In this document: piece after piece, positions 11,791 to 21,800 of the stretch
How positions within the stretch are numbered: the first letter of the stretch is position 1
Layout of the letters: each line of letters opens with the position of its first letter
Assembly (NCBI RefSeq): GCF_937616625.2
Contig: NC_065577.1
Location: 27,727,501-27,791,500, forward strand
Direction: 5' to 3'
From: Mercurialis annua
Lineage: Eukaryota; Streptophyta; Magnoliopsida; Malpighiales; Euphorbiaceae
Length of the DNA: 64,000 nt
The notes under the pieces: model-generated
Told to the model about the DNA's origin: nothing
Databases searched by the model: none
What the model saw: only the letters and a program-made list of their open reading frames with translations
Made by a program: the position numbers and the translations under genes

Positions 11791-12892
11791 TTGGAGATGT
11801 CAGTGAGTAGGAGTCAGAGATATATTTCCTATATGGCTGCGTCCACAAGGGGTTAGTATATGACATTTTATATTCTAGATGCATGAGATGCATGAAATGC
11901 AGGGTTAGTTTTGAACACATGGCACACAGCAAGTTTGGCACATAGAAAAGTTTGATATCACAGAGACACATCGTTCCTTTCAACCTTATTTCTCCCACAC
12001 ACGTGTTCCGGGCGAGGTTTATTCCTAGGTATTTTGGTCTGGACCCTCGCATCGCAATGCAAGAGTCGACGTTCCTGCAAAATGCTCTCTTCTAGCATTT
12101 CTAAAGCAGATAGACAGCATTTGTCGATGTAATGATTTTAAATCCGTTTATGGATGGAGTTTGAAAACATGAAGGGTGGACGTGGAAGTCCGTTTTGAAA
12201 TCTGAAATTTGATTTAGCCTTGCGGCTGTATCTAGCGAAAGGAGTTTTCACTAGACTGGTTATTGGAGGTTTGATTAACCGAAGGTATATCACTTAATGA
12301 ATTCGTTTCTTTTAGGTCTGTCCTAACTGGAAGTTTTGAAAATCTGGTTTTGAAACTGGAAAATTTGTTAGGCCGGACCTAAGACTGAGATTGAATAGTA
12401 GTTTTTGAAACATGGGATTTAGAATCATTACATTGACAGTCATGCCTCAAGTACAATCATTATATTAGGTTGATCCTAGAGGGTAGTATCTAAGCTAGAA
12501 TGCATGTGGGCTGAGTTATTGGGTTTTGGTAGTAACAGGTTTAAGGCTCCCACAGACAAATATACCTTTGACAGGTCTCCTCAATCATGAGTACAAACGA
12601 CCAAGGTACTGGGCTGTGAGTGATACTACTCTGCATAAGACGTTTTGGGCAGTGGAGTGCAAAGCCAGAGCGTGAGAGCGGCTATGAGTATCGGGGCTGG
12701 ATAGGGACTCCTAGAGAGATGAGAAGAGAAGTTTCAAATGCAATGCAACAGGTGCGAATATGTCTGGAAAATAAAGCCGGTGATAGATAAGGCGCAAATC
12801 GTGCGGTTTAGGTCCATGGCAACCGTTTTTGAAAACAATTCTGAAAACATTTTTATGTCTATGTTTTAAAAGCAGTTGATTTTAATCCCCAC
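11786..12892 (-). other. 5' leader of copy A with deleted primer-binding site
   Basis: Next to the LTR end, minus-strand sequence reads CAGTGG directly followed by GGATTAAAATC. Copy B reads CAGTGGCGACTCTACTAGGG, then ATTAAAATC, at 57911-57939. Copy A therefore lacks 12 bases of the PBS. The rest of the leader is collinear with copy B at about 57930-58970, including a shared ATGCGAGGGTCC start near 12052 and 58762. That short frame ends soon in both copies and is not claimed as a gene. Confidence 0.65.
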
Positions 12893-15331
12893 TGTGACCG
12901 GAGCGGGGTTCGGGGGCCGCTCGCCCAAGGCTTATGGCTGACTTCTCGATCTGGAATTGGTTTGAAAAATGGAGTCGCCACCTAGTTCAACTAGGAAATG
13001 CCTTTTAACCGACTGGATAGCCTTACTCGCCTTGGGTAGACTATCGTGCATCGGACCAAAGACAAGGGTTTGTGGACCTCCTCGAGTCTCACGTGCTTGG
13101 CTTATCAGTTACCGGCTTTATTTTTTGGACATATTCGTTTTATATCTCATCTCAACAATATATGCAGTTCGCAGGATATGAAAGTTGTAAATAAACAGTG
13201 ATGAAAGTAGTAAACACGTTTGACGCGCATATGACTCGATCTGGACTGGCATTTGAGGCAAGTAGCAGGTACTCCTAAACATACATCTAACCTTAAAGGT
13301 TTCTAGCAAATAATCATAAGTCTGCCTGGTCTGGATTGATTACATGCACAAAGCCTAAAACTGGATGTATAAATGTGATTGATTGATTTTATTAGGTGAG
13401 TCTTGAAAAGCCTATACAACCGTTACCACTTTTTTGTATTAGTCCTACAATGTCTAAGTGATGGGGTGGATTTGCATTAATGGCCAATTTTGAGTGTCTT
13501 TTAACCAGTTCATTATTGGATTTGGATGCTTTTGGAAAGCAGTAAACATGCTAGCATGCTCAAGGGCAGTTGGATATACATACAAGGTTAGCGATACTTT
13601 TAAACCTCGTTGACTTTGAGTGCCTGGGACTAGTGCGGGTTTTGACCATCATTCTGGTCAGATAGCGGGAGTTGTGCGTCTCGTTGATCCGGCTCTACTG
13701 GTTTGATCCGGAGTCGATTCTAAGTTCGGGTTAGCCCGGAATCGGCTCTGGAAGTTGCTAGTTTGTTGGGCCTCGAGTTCGTGGGCCGGTTTATACACTA
13801 TGTTACATATTTGGACTTATGAGTCCATTTTACATCGGGTCTGGCCCGTTACAATACATAATATGAATCTGCACTAAATTATCTACGTCTGGGTTCAAAC
13901 TAGGCCTGATTTGGAGTCCGGATGAGCCCGAAAACACGTTTTAAAGTTCGGATCGCGTTTGGAAGGATCTGTGAGCAAATCTGGGGAGCTGAAGAACTAT
14001 GAGCACGGCGCCAGTTTAACCTGGCGGCGCCGGCAGTTTATTATGGCGGCGCAGCCACTTTATCCCGTCGGCGCCGTCGGCTTAAGTGGCGGCGGGCGAC
14101 GGTTCGTCGGCAGTTTCAGGGGTTGTTTTGTTTTGCTTCGTTCTCACTCGTTTTAGCTCTTTTTTTCATGAAAAAGTAGTCAAAACAGCATAAAATCGAA
14201 CAAGGAATCCAAAAAACACATAATTGGAGTGTTTAAAGCTCATCTATGAAAAATTATTTTTCTTGGCAGCAACTCGTTTTGTAAAGTTTTCATGACAAAA
14301 CTAGCTAAGATCTCCTAAAAACATGCATTCTAAGAGCTCTAAATTAACTGGATTTATGTATTTGAGCTTAAACATGATTAATTACAGCAATTTAACATGT
14401 CTATCATCGAATTTTATGGCAATTGTTGAAAGCATCGAATTAGTTAATTAAAGCTATTTTAATGACAAATAAGCAAATAATCTAAACATGCAACCTAAAT
14501 ATAACTACAACAATTATGGCAATCATATATGCAATATTTATGGAAAAATCAAAAGAACGGTATTGAGGGTCCTCAGAAGTACAGTTCTGAGTCCTTGGCT
14601 CGTTTGCCAACAAAGTGGATGTGGAATCCGGCTTCGAATCTGGTGCTTGCGCTGCGTTCTTGGAGAATCAAAGCGTTCTTAGTGTTTTCAGGACTAGACT
14701 TTAGTGTGTGTGTGTGGTGGCGGCCGAACTCTACTGTTTATTTTTAGGGTTTGTGTGCCACCTTTTGCAAGGCTTGCTTAAGGCTGTATTTATAGTGTTT
14801 AATTAGGTTTAGGGTTAGCTTATGTGCATTTATGGGTTCGTCCTAGCTAGAGTTTGGTTAAGGGTGGAAGAAGAGTTAAGTGATAAGTCTATATGCATTT
14901 AGGATTAGGTTTTAATTATTTAATTAGGATTTTACATATTTAATTCGTATTTACACTTGGTGGCTAAGTAAAAAGGTTCTAAAAGTCTATTTTGGTGCCT
15001 AAAAATATAAAAAAAGGTTACTAGGGTCCTATGGGTTTGGTTAGGGTCAATTCCAGTCTGTCAAACTTGCAAATTGGCCCATAAACTTCTAAGATATGGC
15101 AATTAGTCCAATTTCTAGACTTAGATTACAATCTCTTTGGATTTTTATGGGCTATTCACGCCTAATTACGTTTTAATCCTCCAAGTTTACAATTGTGCAT
15201 AGATTACGCCTGCTTAGATTCCAGCAAGAAAATCAAAAGCTCGTCACCCGGACAGATTTCTCTGGAAATCATCATTGGACGCTTCAGTTCCTTATCACTT
15301 TTTACCTGTCCGAAAAATAGGTGTCTACACC
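12893..15331 (-). mobile_element. 5' LTR of copy A (2.4 kb)
   Basis: Read on the minus strand, this LTR begins TGTAGACACC at 15331 and ends GGTCACA at 12893. Two relatives lie in the window: 53927-56270 in the same orientation and 56271-57911 in the opposite one. All share landmark phrases such as the CCACTTAG/CTAAGTGG region and the GC-rich block near 13985-14120. No conserved coding frame is present. Confidence 0.8.
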
Positions 15332-15609
15332 AGCATATCGAGTATATTGTTGATTGGATAGCGGTCACTGTGAGTTGCACTTTACTTTCGAGTATTATTT
15401 AATAAAGTTATTTGATATTATAATTTACACATATTAATTATACGCATCGTATTATATATGATTTGTTGAAATATTATTTGTTTCTATCAAGTTTATATAC
15501 GAGAGACTAGTATGAGATCCGAAGAAACTAGCTACATATTGGGTGTCAATAGGCTGTGTGATCACCAGTAATCGAGTCAGTCTAGAGTGTTTGAATATGA
15601 GTAAAGATT

Positions 15610-15702
<93 letters not shown>

Positions 15703-16557
15703 TATGAATATGAATTTCGAAGTTGGATATATGAATGCGATACAAGCGAGAACTCGATTAAAGTAACCTGAGCCCCGTATCTAGTGGGTTGGACCCACAC
15801 TTTGGGATTAAGAGATTGGTCACGGCTGACGTGGTTGAGTGTGAACACTCCCGGGTCGGACCTTTTGGATTAATTCTGATCTGAGTATTTGTAAGCCGTG
15901 TCATGTTTTGGGATTTTAGTCTCGAGCGGATCAAATACTTGTTTATATGTATTTTTATATTAATGTTTATTTGAAATGCGATGTTATGTTTTGTTATAAT
16001 AATACCGTTAGTAAAATGCAAGCACACTCAATATTTTTCCAAATATTGACCCCTCACTTTTGATGTCTTTCAGGTGCTTAGTGTTTGGACTTAGCTAGAA
16101 GCCAACTTTTGGGGATTTGGAAGTCAGCCTGTCATGTATAGTTCTCGACTTTCGTAGTGCTGCAGTAGTGGTCTTGTGTCGACATAGTCGTAGTTTGGAC
16201 AGCAGTACATTTTGGGTTATATGTTTTACTTGTTGTCTTTGTGTATATGTTTTGTAAGCTAAGTACGAGATGTTTTGTTCATGGCACCAGATGCCGGTGA
16301 TATGTTTTAATACACTAGTATGTATATAAACCCGTGAGGCCAGTTTGTACGAGGTATAGTACCTAGAGCCCACGTGGATATCATAATAACTAGTGTAAAT
16401 ATTTGTGTATATATATATATATATATTAGCTTCCGTTTGTGTATATATTGTATTATATCTGCGAAAAATTTATAGTGGTTTTAGGCTTGCTACGGGTTCC
16501 GGAGCTACCACTCCCGTTCCCTAGCGCCGGTCTCGGCTCAATATTTTGGGTGTGACA
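15332..16557 (+). mobile_element. LTR, right part (continuation of 1701-3310)
   Basis: Sequence from about 15350 (GGATAGCGGTCACTGTGAGTT) resumes the LTR interrupted at 3310, as shown by alignment with 645-1700, and ends AATATTTTGGGTGTGACA at 16540-16557. A long AT microsatellite lies inside. The bases next to the copy A insertion do not show a clear 5-bp duplication, consistent with copy A being truncated on the left. Confidence 0.7.
15612..15699. repeat. (AT)44 microsatellite
   Basis: An uninterrupted run of alternating A and T about 88 bases long lies within the LTR. The minus-strand frame of repeated Ile-Tyr is a repeat product. Exact length may be unreliable because such runs are prone to sequencing and assembly slippage. 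Confidence 0.95.
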
Positions 16558-17367
16558 ACTATTTTTTAAAATCTAATTAGATCTGAAGTCAGCCAATAGC
16601 CTAAAAGAGCGGTCCCAAACTCCGCTCCACTCATAGTAATAAAATTGTGAAAAGAAGAAGTAACTTTTAGGATTACACAAAAGGTGATTCATATAGACCA
16701 ACTCGTGTAACCAGTTAAGATTCTCTTTTCTTGGTCTCCACTTTCTATTAACTGAGCGTGCTTCAAACTGTGTGTCAGACGCGCGCAACACGGGAGACAT
16801 TCTCGTGTGTCATAGATTTTTATGTGGTCTCAAAATTTATTAGGCACACATGCTGCCCAATATATGGTGCACATCAAGATACTAACTATATACAGGGACG
16901 AAGCTAGGATTTTTTCTTGGAGGGATAAAAAAAATTATAATTTTCATTCAAAAACTATCATAAAAAATAAAAAAAAAATTAAATTTAACTTCATTCAATT
17001 AATAAAAATAATTGAGTCTATTTCAACATAATATTAAATATCAGTCGTGAATTTTTTTTATATAATAATAAAAGTTAAACCTAGTTAGGTATGGAAATAT
17101 ATTAATGACACAATTTACTTATTTACTAAATAAAGGATTAATTAATTTAAAACAATTATACGAGCTAGTTTAGTATATGTGTATGCGCTATAATATGTAG
17201 TATAATATGTAAAAATTTCAAAAAAGTCCCTCAATTTTTGATCCGGTGAATTTCCCGTAGTTACGGAGTGTAAAAATTTTAAAAAAAATTCTTCAATTTT
17301 TATTAAAAAACAATTTAAATCAGTGTTTAATCTAAGGGTAAATTCGGATCTTGAGGTAAACATTAGG
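16558..17367. other. Intergenic stretch with short TE relics
   Basis: No gene is visible. From about 16894 the phrase CAGGGACGAAGCTAGGATTT resembles the end of a hAT-type MITE, but no matching opposite end was found. The last 35 bases before the CACTA (GGATCTTGAGGTAAACATTAGG) resemble 39206-39228, showing that the CACTA landed in a repeat related to the sequence on its other side. Confidence 0.4.
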
Positions 17368-17753
17368 CACTACTAAAAAACAGGCAATTCGCAACGGACA
17401 TTAGCGACGGAAGGTATTTCCGTCGCTATATGACTCTTTTAGCGACGGACTTAGCGACAGATATACCATCCGTCGCTGATAGTGCGTAGCGACGGATTAT
17501 CCGTCGCTAGTCCGTCACCAAATTGGCGGGATCTTGGCGGGAAGCCCTGGCACCTATTTTTCCCTGCCAATTTTAGCGACGGAGAGTCAATTCCGTCGCT
17601 AACCTTTGCAGTGGTCAAAATGCAGCGTTCTGGCAAAGAAATTAGCGACGGATTGTAACTATCCGTCGCTAATTTATTACCAGAACGCTGCGTATCATTT
17701 AGGTTAATACTTAGCGATGGATAGTTACAATCCGTCGCTAATTATTAACCTAA
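17368..17753. repeat. CACTA left end and subterminal palindromes
   Basis: After the terminal repeat, the motif TAGCGACGG or its complement occurs about ten times. Several lie in nested stem-loops, for example GCAGCGTTCTGG at 17622-17633 pairing with 17680-17691 around an inner TTAGCGACGGA palindrome, and AGGTTAATA at 17701 pairing with TATTAACCT-like sequence at 17743-17751. In the CACTA family, subterminal motifs bind the TNPA-type protein; that role is assumed here. Confidence 0.85.
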
Positions 17754-18852
17754 ATGAAACGAACAGGTTTCTTCTTCTGCTCTCATCAGCAGTTTGAAAG
17801 AAAGAAAAACGAACTCATTTCTGGCCTCCGTTTTTCATCTCATTTCCGGCGAATCCTCTCATTTTCCTCCATTTTCGGCGAATCCTCTCATTTTCCGGCA
17901 TCCCCATCTTCCTCACCGGCGGTTCCTCCCTTTTTGTGGCGTTTTTCATCTTCTCCTCTGCTCAACAGCCGCTGCCACCACCTGCCGTCGCTTGCCACCG
18001 CTTGCCGCCGCCTGCCGCCGCCTGCCGCCGCCTGCCGTTGCCTGCCACCGGCCAGTCACAATAGGTTAGTTATTTTAATTATTTTTTGTTAATTTTTATT
18101 AACTTTTAATAATGAATATAAATAATATTCTAATTAAAATGTTAACTAAATTAAAATAGGATTAGGTTATTGAATTAGCTAGGTTTAATTTTCTGTTTTT
18201 AAAAAATATATTTGAATTAGGTTCAATAATTTTAATTGGATATATTATTTTTTAATTAGTAAAATTACATATTAATAATTGTTTAGTTAGGATAATTTGC
18301 TTAGTTTAGGTTAACTTTTTATTTTGTTAATTCATTTAATTAGTTAATTATGTTATTTTTTATTTTAGGTTAATTAGTTTTTAAATTATTTAATTTGCTT
18401 TTTTATTTTCTTAGGTTAATTAATTGTTGAATTAGGTTAAATTATTACTTTAGATTAATTAATTGTTTAATTATGATAATTTGCTTAGTTTAGGTTAACT
18501 TTTTATTTTGTTAATTCATTTAATTAGTTAATTAGTTAATTAAGTTCGTTATAAGTAGATTGTATTTTGGTTTGTGAATTGTAATTTGCTTGCAGGACTT
18601 CCCTGAAAAATGGGTGATGCTCATTTTTTAGGGGAAGTGCTGCCCAATTTTTTCTAGAAATTAAAGATACTTATTAATTATATATCTGTTAGTTTGTTGC
18701 AGCGGATAAGTGTGATATACGTTAGTTTGTTGCAGCGGCCCGAGATTCCTTATTGTTCCTTTGTATCTGTTGCGGTTCTGCTCTACAACAAGTAAGTACC
18801 GTTATTTTTTTTTATTTTCATTTATTATTAGTTAATTTATAAACTGTTTAAA
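17754..18852 (+). other. CACTA 5' untranslated and intron-like region
   Basis: A CT-rich stretch (17820-18060) is followed by a GT-AG intron-like AT-rich stretch from about 18064 to a TTGCTTGCAG acceptor near 18594. The exon-like phrase GACTTCCCTGAAAAATGGGT follows and is duplicated in the right part of the element at about 37848. Frames here look like leader translations, not a conserved protein. Confidence 0.4.
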
Positions 18853-19232
18853 ATGACCTCGATTTTATTCCCACCGAATAAAATCGTAAACCTAGCCGTA
18901 GATTTCCCGTCCCGTGTGTTCAAGCGATTGAACGACACGGGATTGTACAGTTTGTACAGTTCGCAAAACTGGTCCTCCCGTAGCTCGGTCACGAAATTAT
19001 ATATGTCTAGTAGCGGTAGAAAAATATTCGGTTGTTTCCAGCGTTTGTTCTCCGGGTGGATGTATAGTATATGTTCTGTAACGCTTATTCCTCGCGGAAT
19101 ATATAATTAGCGTTACACCACATATACTAAATATCGCACTGAAGGAGAACGACGCCGGAAGGCTGCCGAATATTTTCTCCGTTGCTAGACATATATCGTG
19201 GCCGAGTTAAGGGGCACCAGTTTTGCGAATGG
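18853..19232. other. Clustered hairpins, including one of about 275 bp
   Basis: Arms 18959-19085 and 19110-19232 are imperfect reverse complements over about 125 bp, with pairs such as TTCGCAAAACTGG with CCAGTTTTGCGAA, ATATATGTCTAG with CTAGACATATAT, and TGTAACGCT with AGCGTTACA. The loop is about 24 bases. Just upstream, 18907-18943 forms a near-perfect hairpin (TCCCGTGTGTTCAA with TTGAACGACACGGGA) and 18860-18886 a shorter one. The cluster ends about 90 bp before the TNP2 start codon. A transcript through it could feed small-RNA production; this is inference. Confidence 0.75.
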
Positions 19233-19318
19233 GATAGGTCCATACCTTCAAAGCAGTCAATTATATTGACTTTGATATTTCCGAGCGAAAACCCCTCCTA
19301 ATTATCCGTGCTACAGAA

Positions 19319-19326
19319 ATGGATAC
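19319..19326 (+). pseudogene. TNP2 transposase start codon, separated from its gene
   Basis: ATG at 19319-19321 plus the first bases of the next codon lie directly against the Tat element. Joining them across the insertion to 32956 restores the typical TNP2 opening with DRSWMYRRL. The 5-bp duplication GATAC (19322-19326) versus GATAT (32956-32960) marks the insertion. Confidence 0.8.
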
Positions 19327-19738
19327 TGATGGTTCTGCGAATGATAGGGTCTTCTCTTATCAACCTGAGATCACGAACACAGGTTAGAATGAGTCGGACG
19401 TTTGTGTCCGACCACACTCCGATGCCTAAGTCAGATACCTTGTAAGGTTCAAAGATAAATGACGTAGTTTAAAGAGAATGAATTAGGGTTTTACCTTTGG
19501 TCTTCGGTCTATTTATATAGACTCTTCTCTCAGTAGTCGACTCAAGGTCATCTTCTTGTGATTGTGTTTAATTCGGACTCATGCTGGAAAATAGGGATTG
19601 GGTCAATCCCAATCTTCCCGGATTCCAAAGATCAGATCAGTTAGGATCTGCGTCTACCGACTAATGACAACTGCTCGGTATCTGCTGTCTACTGTGCTTG
19701 CTTGACTATATGTACTGGGGTCAACTGCGTATCCATCA
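19327..19738 (-). mobile_element. 3' LTR of Tat element
   Basis: The 412-bp direct repeat matches 32544-32955 almost exactly and carries TGA...TCA termini. In element orientation it is the downstream LTR. Confidence 0.93.
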
Positions 19739-20148
19739 TTAGCCCCTCCCCTCTCTATTCCGTAGCGCAATCATTTATGGTTGTTTGAAATATTACCCGG
19801 ACAACTTAAATGCAGGGTAACCTTAGTTATGAAGTAGTTATCCTATTTTCATGCCGCGTGGCCCACTATTTGAAATTTCAAAAATTTGAAAATCAAAATC
19901 AAATAATACCCGTCCTTTCCGTTTCTTATGCTCTCTCCCTTCTCCACGTGTTCTTTCTTACCTTTCCTTATAACCGCTTCTCTTTCTTCTTTCTCCCATT
20001 ACTTCTTTCATTCAAGTTTCTGTTTTCTCCCTTCTTTCTTGCAAATTTCTATTTTCTTCTTTCTTTCTTGGCGACCGTCCCCTCTATTTTTACCAGGTAT
20101 TTTCTTTCTCCTTTCTATTTTTATTTTCCTCGCATCATGACTCGCACT

Positions 20149-21768
20149 GTTCTAGTGTTGCCACTCCTTCTTCTGGGACCACTGTAGATTACCGTAGGGA
20201 TTTAGTTGAGTTTACCTCTAAGATTGATGACGGTATGCTTTCTGGTATACGCGAGACATACGACACTCCCTTTGATTACACTCTGCATTCCTGTGATCCA
20301 TCCTTTAGTGCTAACTATCGCCCTGATGCCCATCGTATTGTCGTTTATAAAGAACAGTTTCGAGGTGGTCTTCGCTTTCCTCTCACTCCTTTCCTTCATG
20401 ATTTCGTTCTTACCCACAAAATACCTCTAGGACAAATTCATCCAAATGCTATCCGGTTGTTGTGTGCGTTTGCTGAACTGGTTCATCATAAAGGTCTTAT
20501 TCCCACCTTAGGTTTAGTGGCCGAAGTGTTCAATGTTTCCCGGCGAGCCAACGAGTTTTACCTTTACCTTCCTTTTGTTCGTGGCAAGCGTCTGCTTGCT
20601 GGTCTTCCTAAACTCAATAAGGGTTGGCAAAACTTGTTTTTCTGTGTTGGTCATGAAAATGCATTTGCTTCCTTTCCCCTTGTTTGGTTGGACAAACCTT
20701 TAAAAATTATTGTTACTAAACCTCCGAAGAAGGATCTGCTTCTTCTGGAACAGCTCATTGGTGCTGCGCGCATCAAATGTTTCAATGCTCCTGACCTTGT
20801 TAACAATTACTTGGCCCGCTTATTTCCTGAGTACGCTCCCCTTGTGGATGATTCTGGTGGATCCCCAGATCCTAGTGCGGGTAGCCAATCTCTTTCTCAC
20901 GAACCTACTGAATCTGCGTCACTTATGGATCTAAGTTCTTCTGAAAAGGGTATGCTAATCTCTCATTTTTTGTAATTTTTGTTATATGTATTGATCTGCT
21001 CTTGCTGTGTCTCCAGAAATGAACTATCTAGATGACATCAAGATTGTTGTGGAGGAGTTGCCTGGTGTAACACCTTCTGCGTCTGCTCTTGCTTCTTCTA
21101 CACCCACTGCGTCTGGGGGCTCTCAAACAATGCCTGCGTCGCAGTCTGCGCTGAACAAACCTCCTATGAAGAAAGGGGATTCTTCCTCTAGAAAGGTGCC
21201 TGAGCCCTCTACTCGGTTGAAACAGGCGTCTGCAAAATGCCGGAAGCTTGACCTGGATTTGTGTCCTGATCCTCGCGCCTGGATTGAAGAGCACCTTGGT
21301 TCTGCGTCCATTCATGACGCGGATGTGTCTGGTCTGTATTCCCAGTTTCTTCAGTTGAATGGAGATATGGATGCGTGGAGGCAGGTACCCGTTGATGACA
21401 TTTTTGATAAGTTTGATGCTTCCTTGCTTCATGTAAGTATTTATTTTGTTAATTTCCTATTCTTCTTCTTACTTTGCTTGTTCTGTTATCGTGACTTATC
21501 TATTATTTATTTAGGTGGTTCAAGGTGTCTCCCTTCTGCGTCAGCAGAAGGATCACTTGGTGGAAAAGTATGAACAAGAGCTTGCATCTCTGCAAAAGTC
21601 TACGCAGGCGGAGACGCAGAAGCTGAGAAACTCTCTTCAAGCGGCTGTTGACAAAGGCAAGATCTTGGAGCGAAAAGTTGCTGATCGTGACGCTTCTCTT
21701 TTGGAGGTGCAACGGGTTCGCGATAGGTTGCTGTCTGAGCAAAAAGAGAATAGAAAGGATGTGAATGC
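20149..21768 (+). pseudogene. Antisense gene of Tat element (putative gypsy transposon domain, PF04195-like), truncated
   Basis: It is convergent with pol. Exon 1 (about 20149-20949) contains a segment with EQFRGGLRFPLTPFL, QIHPNAIRLLCAF and later NKGWQNLFFC and FPLVW, the pattern I associate with the putative gypsy-type transposon domain common in antisense genes of Tat elements. Exon 2 is 21017-21432 (Ser/Thr/Pro-rich, then a folded segment). Exon 3 starts at 21515 and is a predicted coiled coil (QEL-ASLQKSTQAETQKLR). Splice sites are GGGTATGC/CTCCAG and GTAAGT/TTTAG, phases consistent. No in-frame ATG precedes exon 1; an ATG at 20137 is in another frame, suggesting a small deletion. Exon 3 ends abruptly near 21768 at a deletion junction with pol. 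Confidence 0.7.
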
Positions 21769-21800
21769 CTATATTTTTGGCTGTTTAACCGACTTTTGTG

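Larger units (their letters stand above)
3311..15331 (-). mobile_element. Copy A: pol-less Ogre/Tat-like LTR retroelement, minus orientation
   Basis: On the minus strand the order is 5' LTR (15331-12893), damaged primer-binding site, leader, gag remnant (about 11790-10805), a long non-coding region rich in minisatellites (about 8930-6990), and an antisense multi-exon gene on the plus strand (about 3930-6810). No protease, reverse transcriptase, RNase H or integrase can be recognised anywhere inside. No 3' LTR is seen at the left end, so the copy is 3'-truncated near 3311. It lies inside an older LTR. The lineage call rests on the Ogre-type PBS in related copy B, the long LTR, the gag C-terminus and the antisense gene. 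Confidence 0.7.

Noticed and set aside
11786..12052. Short frame with a conserved start in copies A and B (PKYLGINL region)
   Set aside because: Both copies are similar at all codon positions and the frames end differently, so leader sequence conservation explains it.
15452..15745. Minus-strand frame with alternating Ile and Tyr
   Set aside because: By-product of the AT microsatellite.
16573..16800. 75-residue minus-strand frame between the LTR and the CACTA
   Set aside because: No recognisable motif, splice context or conservation.
17754..18092. Open frames in the CACTA leader with His/Pro/Cys-rich ends
   Set aside because: Low-complexity CT and GCC repeats; two overlapping frames look equally open, and no CACTA protein matches.
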